Position numbers and translations under genes: made by a program. From Blastopirellula sediminis (GTDB lineage: Bacteria > Planctomycetota > Planctomycetia > Pirellulales > Pirellulaceae), in assembly GCF_020966755.1 (NCBI RefSeq), contig NZ_JAJKFT010000004.1:806001-870000 (forward strand): DNA of 64,000 bases, in the 5' to 3' direction. The notes below the pieces were generated by a model, which saw only the letters and a program-made list of their open reading frames with translations, did no database searches and was not told the origin of the DNA. Numbering within the stretch: the first letter of the stretch is position 1; each line of letters begins with the position of its first letter. Positions 54,376-62,638 of this stretch are shown one piece after another.

Positions 54376-55476
54376 CTAATTCGGGAGAGGAGAAGCCGGC
54401 GTTTCGTCTGCGGATCGCAGTACCAGCTCATGAATCAATTTTAGCTTTTCCATTACCGACTGCGAAACCACAAAAGGGTAACTGTCGGCTTGGCCAAGGC
54501 ACCGGTTGGCGCAGTTCAGCATGTGGGCGAGCGATAACCAGTCGTTGATCATTTCGTCCATCGAAATCTCGCCCGCCGAACCGGGAGAAAAAACGATTCG
54601 GGTTCGCTCCGCACGGTTTTCAAGACGCGGAACGGTGATCTGGCTCGACGAGGCCATTTCGAGGGCGTCGACCATGTGCAGGTAATGCGCCCAGGTCTCA
54701 GCCCAATCTTCCCAGGGATGGCTCGAGGCGTAGGCTGAGACGTAATATTGCTGCCAATCTGCCGGCGGTCCGCTGGAATAATGGTTTTGGAGAGCAACGC
54801 CGTAGTCGGCCGTTTCGTCACCAAAAAGCTGGCGGAATTCGTGAAGATTCAGCGTGTCGCGGACCAGTAGATCCCAGTAATAATGTCCCACCTCGTGCCG
54901 AAAGTGCCCCAGCAGCGTCCGGTAAGGTTCGCCCATCGCAACGCGACGTTGTTCTCGTTCGGCGTCATCCGCTTCAGCGATGTTCAGGGTGATTAGGCCA
55001 TCGGCATGGCCGGTCAAAACCTTCTTGTTGGTTTGAGGATCGTCGGCCAGAAAGTGGAACGAGAGCCCGGTCTGCGGATCAAACGACTTCGACGTGGTCG
55101 GCAGTCCCAAGGACATCAGCGTGTAGAGGAGTCGCCGTTTGGCGGTTTCCAGCTTGCTCCAGTGGGCCAGGTTCGCCGCGTCAGTCAGATCGGGGATCAT
55201 TTCCGTAAACTGACACGCCGGGCAAAGCGTTTGGTCGCTCTCGGCCGGAACGAGCCAATTGCAGACATTGTGTTGCAGGTCGTTCTCGCAGCGACGGTAT
55301 CGCTCGCTACAGGACGATTCGACGGAGCGCCACAGGTTTGGCCCTTCGTCGACCGGGATGATGGTCGTCATTGTCAGCGCGCCGGGATCGAAGGCGAGCT
55401 GCTGTTGGCAGTTCAAGCAAGTGTTGTTCTCGAAATAGACGAGCTCGCCGCAGTCGTCGCATTGAAATAGTCGCAT
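54376..55476 (-). CDS. Putative zinc-binding metallopeptidase (DUF2248/Peptidase_Mx-like)
   Basis: 366 residues from ATG 55476, chosen because the zinc ribbon starts at once (MRLFQCDDCGELVYFENNTC; CLNCQQQL). A second ribbon-like region with NVCNWLVP and LCPACQFTEM follows. The peptidase part has GHFRHEVGHYYWDLLVRDT (HExxH near 206-210), preceded by GLITLNIAEADD. Upstream of the M48 gene by 10 bp, so probably one transcript. Its substrate is unknown. Confidence 0.88.
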   Translation of the reverse strand: MRLFQCDDCGELVYFENNTCLNCQQQLAFDPGALTMTTIIPVDEGPNLWRSVESSCSERYRRCENDLQHNVCNWLVPAESDQTLCPACQFTEMIPDLTDAANLAHWSKLETAKRRLLYTLMSLGLPTTSKSFDPQTGLSFHFLADDPQTNKKVLTGHADGLITLNIAEADDAEREQRRVAMGEPYRTLLGHFRHEVGHYYWDLLVRDTLNLHEFRQLFGDETADYGVALQNHYSSGPPADWQQYYVSAYASSHPWEDWAETWAHYLHMVDALEMASSSQITVPRLENRAERTRIVFSPGSAGEISMDEMINDWLSLAHMLNCANRCLGQADSYPFVVSQSVMEKLKLIHELVLRSADETPASPLPN

Positions 55477-55763
55477 GGCGATTGGTCTCACGCGGGAATT
55501 GTTTGTATCAAGCCGAAAGCCGGGAAAAACGGCGCAAGTCTAAAATGCATTTCCGGCGCCAAAACGGCAGAGGCTTGGTTTGTCGGAAGCCGCGCTAGAA
55601 TTGTCGGAAACGCCTGAGAATCGACTGGCAGCGAGCGGACCGAATTGGTCGTTTTGCAATCGGCGAAGAATTTATTTGGGGACCGCGGAGGGGGTGGGTA
55701 AACTCAAGCCGAGATACTGCTGAATTGCAATTTTGATTCTTGTCTATCGCGAGGCCTGCACGC

Positions 55764-56258
55764 ATGTCATCGACTGAAAACCCCTTTCTCTCTCCCTCCA
55801 CGGAAGCCGCCGTTTTAGTGGAGCCTGTTCGAGAAGTCGTCGGTGCGCCACAAGGGCGACGCCTGGCGAACCTGATCGTCGACATCATTTGCATCAACGT
55901 TATCGTTCAGATCTGCGCCTTTATCCTGGGGATCTGCGTCGGCATCTACGCGGTTGTGTCGCAGAACGAAAAGATCCTGGAGATTTTCGATTCGCCGCTG
56001 ATGTTCTTCTTCGGGCTCTTCATCAACTTCTCGTATTACTTCCTGATGGAAGGGTTGTTCGGGCGGACGCTGGGCAAGCTGGCCTCTGGCACCAAAGTGG
56101 TGAACGAACAGGGCTTTCCGCCGTCGTGGGGACAGGTTTTGGGGCGCACGGCATGTCGCTTCATCCCGTTCGAGCCGTTTTCGTTCTTTGGCGACGCGCC
56201 TCCCCGCGGATGGCACGACAAAATTCCGAAGACCTACGTCGTGATGGCGAAGTCGTAA
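55764..56258 (+). CDS. RDD-family membrane protein
   Basis: 164 residues from ATG 55764. RDD signature: GRRLANLIVDIICINVIVQI and GRTLGKLASGTKVVNEQGFP; three helices (about 36-60, 82-102 and a shorter region near 135-150). RDD proteins are small membrane proteins, some linked to Na+/H+ transport, mostly uncharacterised. A terminator candidate lies about 75 bp downstream. Confidence 0.9.
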   Translation: MSSTENPFLSPSTEAAVLVEPVREVVGAPQGRRLANLIVDIICINVIVQICAFILGICVGIYAVVSQNEKILEIFDSPLMFFFGLFINFSYYFLMEGLFGRTLGKLASGTKVVNEQGFPPSWGQVLGRTACRFIPFEPFSFFGDAPPRGWHDKIPKTYVVMAKS

Positions 56259-56332
56259 TTCCGGTAAGACGACGTCGTCGAGAAGCTTGATCGGCGATTG
56301 ATCCGAGTTGCGAACTTATTTTGCGCAAACCG

Positions 56333-56371
56333 CCCATCCCTCCTGTTTGTTGGCCGGGTGGGTATTTTTTT
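56333..56371 (+). terminator. Possible terminator of the RDD gene
   Basis: A 7-bp stem cccatcc / gggtggg (one G-T pair) with a 16-nt loop and a T run at 56365-56371. Confidence 0.55.
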
Positions 56372-56526
56372 GCCGTGATGTCGGTTGGCGGGGGATGAAT
56401 CTTTGGCCAAAAGAATCCGGATAGGCGGAATTTTCAAATTCCGCTAAACTGCCCGAATAGGTAGGCGCCAGCACCTGTTTGCTGTCGGCCATATCGACTG
56501 AAATCCGCGCAGGGAGGCGCAGTAAT

Positions 56527-57750
56527 ATGACTCCAGGAGCGTCGTTCCGCTTTCTTCAATCGGGCGACTTCCATCTCGATCAGCCGCTCGGAGGGTTACC
56601 CTCTGTGCCGGATCACTTGCGCACCATCTTCTGTGAAGCGCCCCGGCGTGCTGCGCAGCAAGTGATCGAAACGGCCATGCTGCACGAAGTCGACTTCCTC
56701 GTGTTGACCGGCGACTTGCTCGATCCGCGCCTTTCGAGCCCGCGTACGATCGGCTGCTTGTTGGAATTATTCGAGCAACTCGATACGGCCGGCGTCCAAG
56801 TCTACTGGGCTGGCGGCGACGCCGATCCTCCTTCGCGCTGGCCTTCGTCGGTCGCGCTTCCCGGCAACGTCCATGTCTTCCGACCCGGTCTGCCGCAAAC
56901 CGTCCATTTTGAACATGACGGCGAAGCGATCGCCGCGATCATCGGCCAGGCGAACTCCGGCGGCGAGATTCGCGTCGGCGATTTCCGCCCCGCCGCTTCG
57001 GGTTTGTTTACCGTCGCCGTCGCCTATGGCGAAGTCGAAGAAGGGGCGATTACCCGTCACGATATTCCTTACTGGGCTCTCGGCGGCGAAGAGATGCGGA
57101 AGAAGCATCGCACCGCGCCGAAGTACGCGATGCATGCGGGCTCGCCGCAAGGTCGTCGTCCGATCCATGTCGGTCAGCGCAGCTGCACCGTCGTCGAAGT
57201 CAACGAAGCAGGCGACATCTCAACTGATTCGATCGCAACCGACGTCGTCCGCTGGCAGAGCGAATTGGTCGAAATTGCCAATTGCGAGACGCCGGACGAA
57301 CTTGAAAAAGTGCTGAAGAACCGGATGCGAACGCTCGTCTCCGGCAAAGGACGCCGACAGTTGCTGGTCGACTGGCGCGTCGTCATCGAAGGGAACGCCT
57401 CGAAGAAGCTGCTGGCCGAATCGATGTGGCAGCACATGATCGATGTGCTGAACAAGGAATTTGGTCAGGAAGAGGGTGGCGCTTGGACCTACGAACTGAA
57501 GGTCGAATCGGCGTCCGTGATTCCCGAATCGTGGTACCAGGAACAAACCATCTGCGGCGACTTTTTGCGACTGACGCGCGAATTGCTCGCGGACCCCGAC
57601 ATCCCCATTGAGTTGACCGAGTTATTAGGCGAAGACCGTCGCGGCACGCAGTTGGCCGAGGCGGTGCAGATTGAAACCAGGGAAGTGCGTCGCAAAGCGT
57701 TGCATGAAGCACGTCGCATGGGCGTTCAATCCCTGCGGATCGACGACTAG
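56527..57750 (+). CDS. SbcD-like metallophosphoesterase (YhaO-type DNA repair nuclease subunit)
   Basis: 407 residues from ATG 56527. The metallophosphatase core starts FLQSGDFHLDQPLGG (D-x-H near 12-14), then VLTGDLLDPR (GD near 64) and GGDADPP. It lacks the usual GNHE (GGDAD here), so one metal-site residue is changed. A C-terminal domain of about 130 residues follows. The SMC-like ATPase gene starts 12 bp downstream, as in SbcD-SbcC and YhaO-YhaN pairs that act on DNA ends. Confidence 0.85.
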   Translation: MTPGASFRFLQSGDFHLDQPLGGLPSVPDHLRTIFCEAPRRAAQQVIETAMLHEVDFLVLTGDLLDPRLSSPRTIGCLLELFEQLDTAGVQVYWAGGDADPPSRWPSSVALPGNVHVFRPGLPQTVHFEHDGEAIAAIIGQANSGGEIRVGDFRPAASGLFTVAVAYGEVEEGAITRHDIPYWALGGEEMRKKHRTAPKYAMHAGSPQGRRPIHVGQRSCTVVEVNEAGDISTDSIATDVVRWQSELVEIANCETPDELEKVLKNRMRTLVSGKGRRQLLVDWRVVIEGNASKKLLAESMWQHMIDVLNKEFGQEEGGAWTYELKVESASVIPESWYQEQTICGDFLRLTRELLADPDIPIELTELLGEDRRGTQLAEAVQIETREVRRKALHEARRMGVQSLRIDD

Positions 57751-57761
57751 GAGCCGCCACC

Positions 57762-60700
57762 GTGCAACTAAATCAAGTCAATATCGATGGTTTCGGCGTC
57801 TGGCGCGGGCTACGTATCGAAGAGCTCTCGCCGACCGTGACCGTGTTCTTTGGGCACAACGAAGCCGGGAAGAGTACGCTCCTCAACTTCATGCGGACGA
57901 TGCTTTACGGCATCGATCTGTCGGAAGAGCGTCGCTATTTGCCGCCGGTCAACGGTGGTCAGCCGGGCGGTTCGCTCAACATTCGCGGCACCCTCGGCCG
58001 TTTTCAGGTCGTACGACTGTGGGACGAACGGACGTTTGAAGAAAACGCGTGGATCGTGGCGCCGGACGGTTCGCGTCAAAGCAGGACTCAACTCGAAGCG
58101 CTCCTCGAAGGGGTCGATCGCTACACCTACAACAACATCTTCGCCGTCGGTCTGCGCGAAATTCAGCTGCTCGCGACGCTTGACGACAGCCACGCCGCTC
58201 AGAAGATCTACGAACTGACGAGCGGTTTGGATCGCATTTCTTTGGCGGAAGTGGTTCGCCGGCTTGAGATCTCGCGCGAAGCGCTCATCTCGCACAACGG
58301 CGCCGACTGCATCGTCGATCAGCTGCTCGATCAGCATCACTCGCTGAAGAAAGAAGTCGAAGAGCTGCGCGTGCAGACGCAGCAGTGGGGTCAGGTTCTG
58401 CAGCAACAGCGCAGCGCCGCCGTTCAGATCGAACAACTGCAACACAAGTCGGCCGCGATCACCGAGCGGGCCGAGTTTATTGAGCTGGCGGAAGACTTGC
58501 GCGGCGAGATCGAACGTCGCGAAACGCTCTCGACCAAGATCGACGACGCCGGCGAGATTCCGGACGTCGCCGAAGAGACTCTCAATCACCTGACGCAATT
58601 GCGCGAACGGGTTTCGCGCCGCAAAGGTCGCTGCACCGAGTTGCGTTCGCAATACAAAGCGCTCTTTACTGAGCATGAGTCGATTCCGCTCAACCGCGAA
58701 CTGTCGCGACATGCGGCCCGCGTCGACGCCCTCGGCGAACAACGCCACTGGATCGTCGCGATTCGCAAGCAGATCTCGGGCGTCCAGGACGAAATCGACG
58801 ACGTCAAACGAGAGATCGAAGCGGCCTGGGACAACACCGGCGTAACGCTCGGCCAAGGTCGTCGTCCCGATCTGACTCCCAAGCAGCTGAAGTCGCTCAA
58901 AACGCCGATGCAGACGCTGGAGCAGGAGGTCGTCCGCTTTGAAGAGGCGAAGCGAACCGCTTCGTCGCATGAGGACGAACTCGAATCGACCAAATCGGAA
59001 GTCGAAAAGTCGCTGGCCAACGTCGGCGAAGAGGACCTGAGCGTCGCAATCGACAGAGCGGGCGAACTGGTCAATCTCCTTCGCCGCCGCATCCAGGTCG
59101 AAGAAAAGATCGACAAGCTGGAGTTTCAGCGTCGCGAAGCCGAAATCGAATCGGCTGACTTGCTCGAAAATCAGATCTTGCCGCGACCGCTGCTCGCCCT
59201 GTTGGGGCTGACTTTCTCGGCCGGCGTCACGATGGTGCTGCTCTATATCTTCGGCTCAGTGATCGTGGTGCCCGATGTTCACGAGGCCGTTCCACTGTTC
59301 GGTCTCGTTTTCATGGTCGGCGTCGTCTTCACCAAGGTGACGATGGAGCGGACGGTCAAGCAGAACCTGGACGGCGTCAAGCGTCAGTTCGAGCTGGTCA
59401 ACGTGCAGCTGCATAAGGCTCGCGAAGAACGGGACGAGTTCGATCACGTGCTGCCGAAAGGTGGCGGCCCGCTGGTCGCCCGTTTGCAATCGGCGGAAGA
59501 TCACCTGGCTCAGCTGGAAAGTTTGATTCCGCTCGGCAATCGCGCCGGCGAAGCGAAACAGAAGAGCGACTACGCTTCCAAGACGATCCAAGACGCTGAA
59601 CACGCGGTCAACAACGCTCGTCGTCGTTGGCGCGACGCGCTGCGGGCGCTCGACCTGCCCGATGACCTGCAGCCGGATCGGATCAAGGTGTTGGCTCGCA
59701 TCCTGGGTCATATCCATGAAAAGCGGAAGCAACTGAAGGCGCTGCAGGATCAAGAGACGCAACGCACCGAAGAGCTGCAAGCGGTCGAAACCCGCATCGG
59801 GCAGTTGGCCAACGAACTGGGCCTGAAGAACACGAAGGATGGCCTGGAGCAGCTCGATCGCCTGAAGGCGGAACTCGATCGGCAGCAGAGCCAATCGGAG
59901 CTGCGAGTCGATCTCCGCGGTCGCGCCGCCAAGATCAAGGACGAGTTCAAGAAGACCGCCGGCGAAATGCGGAAAGCGGCCAAGCAGCGTCAAGAGATCC
60001 TGGACGAAACAGGGGTCGAAGACGAAGACGGCTACCGCAAGCTGCTCGACAAGGCGAACAAGATCAACGGCCTGTTGCTCGATCTGGAAGAAGTCGAAGC
60101 GGAGATCGTCGCCAAGTTGGGTGACGTCGAGCTGGAGACGGTCGAAGAATTCCTGGGCGAAGTTTCGGCCGCGGAAGCTCAGAAAGAGCTGACCGAGTTG
60201 ATGCAGGAGCACGATCAGGCTCAGCGGAGCTTGAAGGAAGGCTTCGAACGTCGCGGCGAACTGAAGGCGCAGCTCGAAGCGCTCGAAGAAAACGATCGGC
60301 TGGCTTCGGCGCAGCTCGAACTGAACGAAGTCGCTACGCAGATCGAACAAGCGGTCGAACGTTGGCAGGCCCTCGCGGTCACCGCCAACATCCTCGATCA
60401 GATTCGCCGCATCTACGAAACGCAGCGTCAGCCCGAAACGTTGAAGATGGCGTCGATCTTCATGGACAAGTTGTCGCTCGGCAAGTACGTCCGCATCTGG
60501 ACGCCGCTCAGCGAAAACACCCTGTACGTCGAAGACGCCAAGGGACGCTCGAAGTCGCTCGAACATCTGAGCGAAGGTACCCGCGAGCAGGTCTTCCTCA
60601 GCGTTCGCTTGGCGCTGGTTCGCACCTTCGCTCGCCAAGGTCGCGTCTTGCCGGTGATCCTGGACGACGTGATGGTCAACTTCGACTCGAAGCGTTGCAA

Positions 60701-61496
60701 AGCGACCGCTGAAGTGTTGCTCGGCTTCGCCAACGAAGGACATCAGACCCTCGTCTTCACCTGCCATGAACACATCATGGAAATCTTCCAGAACCTGGGC
60801 GCCGACGTTCGCGTCTTGCCGCAGGTGACCGGCGTTTGCCGCCCCGAACCGGCTCGCTTGCCGGCCCCGGTCGTCGAAGAAGTGGTGGAAGAGGTTGTTG
60901 AGCCGGAACCGGAACCGGTGGTCGAAGAGCCGATCATCACGCCGCCGCCGTTCCGCGTCGAACTGCCGATCGTGCCGTACCTGGAACTCCATTCGCTGAA
61001 GATCGACATCAAGCCGAAGGCGAAGAAGGAAGAAGACCTGTCGCTCGCCGATGCCGCGCCGGTCAATCAGCCCGAATCGCAGCCGATTCATCTGATCGAC
61101 GCCGAGTACTACTTGGAACGGAGCGAACACGAAGAACCGGAACCGGTCTTCGAGCTGACTCCGGACGAATACGGCCTGAAGGAAGCCGCCGACGTCGACA
61201 TGGTGAGCATCGCCCTGGACGACCTGCTCGACGAAGAGCCGGCCGTGCAGAACATCGAAATCCCGCTGCCGATCGTCGCCGTGCCGGAACTGGTTGACCT
61301 GGTCGTCGAAGTGAAGGCCAAGCCCCAGCCGCAGCCGGCTCCCGAACCAGAGCCAGAACCGACCCCTGAACCGCAGCCGCGACGGATCCCGTCCGAAAAC
61401 CAATTCGGTTGGGACTCGCCGAAGATCTGGTGGGAAGGGCACCCGGACCTGGATCCAGCGTTGATTCGCAAGCGTCGCCAAGAAGGCGCCGCGTAA
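57762..61496 (+). CDS. SbcC/YhaN-like SMC-type AAA ATPase with long acidic C-terminal tail
   Basis: 1244 residues from GTG 57762 with aggag upstream. Walker A GHNEAGKS at 31-38; long coiled coils (about 190-460 and 540-900). Two membrane helices lie in the middle (about 475-526: LLALLGLTFSAGVTMVLLYI; AVPLFGLVFMVGVVFTKV). The ABC signature HLSEGTREQVFLSVRLAL is near 932-950 and Walker B VILDDVMVNFDS near 965. After about residue 1027 comes a 215-residue tail rich in Pro/Glu (EEVVEEVVEPEPEPVVEEPI; QPQPAPEPEPEPTPEPQPRR) ending IWWEGHPDLDPALI. It should act with the upstream nuclease. The tail is unusual. Confidence 0.9.
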   Translation: MQLNQVNIDGFGVWRGLRIEELSPTVTVFFGHNEAGKSTLLNFMRTMLYGIDLSEERRYLPPVNGGQPGGSLNIRGTLGRFQVVRLWDERTFEENAWIVAPDGSRQSRTQLEALLEGVDRYTYNNIFAVGLREIQLLATLDDSHAAQKIYELTSGLDRISLAEVVRRLEISREALISHNGADCIVDQLLDQHHSLKKEVEELRVQTQQWGQVLQQQRSAAVQIEQLQHKSAAITERAEFIELAEDLRGEIERRETLSTKIDDAGEIPDVAEETLNHLTQLRERVSRRKGRCTELRSQYKALFTEHESIPLNRELSRHAARVDALGEQRHWIVAIRKQISGVQDEIDDVKREIEAAWDNTGVTLGQGRRPDLTPKQLKSLKTPMQTLEQEVVRFEEAKRTASSHEDELESTKSEVEKSLANVGEEDLSVAIDRAGELVNLLRRRIQVEEKIDKLEFQRREAEIESADLLENQILPRPLLALLGLTFSAGVTMVLLYIFGSVIVVPDVHEAVPLFGLVFMVGVVFTKVTMERTVKQNLDGVKRQFELVNVQLHKAREERDEFDHVLPKGGGPLVARLQSAEDHLAQLESLIPLGNRAGEAKQKSDYASKTIQDAEHAVNNARRRWRDALRALDLPDDLQPDRIKVLARILGHIHEKRKQLKALQDQETQRTEELQAVETRIGQLANELGLKNTKDGLEQLDRLKAELDRQQSQSELRVDLRGRAAKIKDEFKKTAGEMRKAAKQRQEILDETGVEDEDGYRKLLDKANKINGLLLDLEEVEAEIVAKLGDVELETVEEFLGEVSAAEAQKELTELMQEHDQAQRSLKEGFERRGELKAQLEALEENDRLASAQLELNEVATQIEQAVERWQALAVTANILDQIRRIYETQRQPETLKMASIFMDKLSLGKYVRIWTPLSENTLYVEDAKGRSKSLEHLSEGTREQVFLSVRLALVRTFARQGRVLPVILDDVMVNFDSKRCKATAEVLLGFANEGHQTLVFTCHEHIMEIFQNLGADVRVLPQVTGVCRPEPARLPAPVVEEVVEEVVEPEPEPVVEEPIITPPPFRVELPIVPYLELHSLKIDIKPKAKKEEDLSLADAAPVNQPESQPIHLIDAEYYLERSEHEEPEPVFELTPDEYGLKEAADVDMVSIALDDLLDEEPAVQNIEIPLPIVAVPELVDLVVEVKAKPQPQPAPEPEPEPTPEPQPRRIPSENQFGWDSPKIWWEGHPDLDPALIRKRRQEGAA

Positions 61497-61521
61497 CGCG
61501 AAAAGAGTAAATACGACAAAG

Positions 61522-61547
61522 AGACGCCGAACCTCGGCGTCTTTTTT
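61522..61547 (+). terminator. Rho-independent terminator of the SbcCD-like operon
   Basis: 8-bp stem agacgccg / cggcgtct with a 5-nt loop and T run at 61542-61547, 26 bp past the stop. Confidence 0.88.
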
Positions 61548-61620
61548 GTTTCGATGGGATCAAAATAAAGCCGTCGTGGGCAACCTTTTTCACGATGGCG
61601 GCAGGAGGGTATAGCGATCG

Positions 61621-62514
61621 ATGGCGCAGATTCGGACGCAGTCGGCAGTGGAGATCGAGTACGACACGTTTGGTTCCCAAGAGGATCCGGCGTTGCTCTT
61701 GATCATGGGATTTGGCGCCCAGATGATCGGTTGGTCCGCCCCTTTTTGCCAACGCCTGGCCGATGCAGGACGGTTTGTCATCCGGTTCGACAATCGGGAC
61801 TGCGGCCTCTCCTCGAAGATGCATGGCCAGCAAGTCGATCTGAATCAAGTCATCGCCAAGCTAACGGCGGGCGATCTCGCGGCTGCGCGGGAGCTCGCGC
61901 CTTATTCCATTGAAGACATGGCTGGCGACGCGATCGGCTTGCTCGACGGACTTGAGCTTCATCAGGCCCATATCGTCGGTTCATCGATGGGTGGAGTGAT
62001 CGCTCAAATTATGGCGATCGAACATCCCGAGCGCGTGTTGACGCTTACCTCGATGATGTCGACCACCGGCGAACCAGATGTCGGCCAATCCTCTCCCGAA
62101 GCGATGCGTGCCCTCTTTACTCCCTCGCCGAGCGATCGAGAAGGCTTCATCCAAGCGTCTATCAAGTCGGCTGTGTGGAGGTCGAAAAAGTATTACGATC
62201 CCGACGAAGTGAGGAAAAACGCGGCGGCAAGTTACGACCGCTCGTACTATCCCGAGGGCGCCGCTCGCCAAATCGCCGCGCTGATCACCAACGGCTCACG
62301 CGCCGCTCGATTGAAGACGATGCTCGCTCCGACTCTCGTGATTCACGGATTGGAAGACACGCTGATCGCCCCGAGCGGAGGAGAGCGGACGGCTGAACTC
62401 GCTCCGAACGCTCGTTTGCTGTTGTTGGAAGACATGGGCCACGATCGGCCGGAGCCCCTCTGGCCGCAGATCTGCGGTGCGATCATCGAGCATACGGCGA
62501 GCGAAACTGACTAG
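61621..62514 (+). CDS. Alpha/beta hydrolase
   Basis: 297 residues from ATG 61621 with aggagg upstream. The nucleophile elbow VGSSMGGVIAQ is near 119-129; the acid Asp is probably in VIHGLEDTLI (near 240-249) and the His in EDMGHDRPE. No signal peptide, so it should be cytoplasmic. The family resembles haloalkane dehalogenase/esterase-type or TAP-like hydrolases; the substrate is not evident. Confidence 0.88.
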   Translation: MAQIRTQSAVEIEYDTFGSQEDPALLLIMGFGAQMIGWSAPFCQRLADAGRFVIRFDNRDCGLSSKMHGQQVDLNQVIAKLTAGDLAAARELAPYSIEDMAGDAIGLLDGLELHQAHIVGSSMGGVIAQIMAIEHPERVLTLTSMMSTTGEPDVGQSSPEAMRALFTPSPSDREGFIQASIKSAVWRSKKYYDPDEVRKNAAASYDRSYYPEGAARQIAALITNGSRAARLKTMLAPTLVIHGLEDTLIAPSGGERTAELAPNARLLLLEDMGHDRPEPLWPQICGAIIEHTASETD

Positions 62515-62519
62515 CGCTG

Positions 62520-62628
62520 GCGCCATGCTCGTATCGCGTCTTCGCGAGAAGAGCATGTCTTCAAAGCGTCGGCAGATTCAAAAGGCATGCTCATCCGGCG
62601 AAGACGCCGCAAGAGCATGGCACCCAAG
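62520..62628. repeat. Repeat family A, copies 2 (diverged, direct) and 3 (inverted)
   Basis: 62520-62571 (gcgccatgctcgtatcgcgt ... aaagcgtc) is a diverged direct copy of 18390-18440; 62585-62628 (gcatgctcatccggcgaaga ... gagcatggcacccaag) is a near-exact inverted copy of 18386-18426. Together they form a twin, head-to-head arrangement like REP doublets, filling the gap between convergent genes. Confidence 0.85.
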
Positions 62629-62638
62629 AGTTGCTGCT

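Noticed and set aside
59256-61481. Minus-strand frame of 741 codons over the SMC-like ATPase gene
   Set aside because: Produced by the strong codon bias of the plus-strand gene; Arg/Phe/Asp-rich with no domain.
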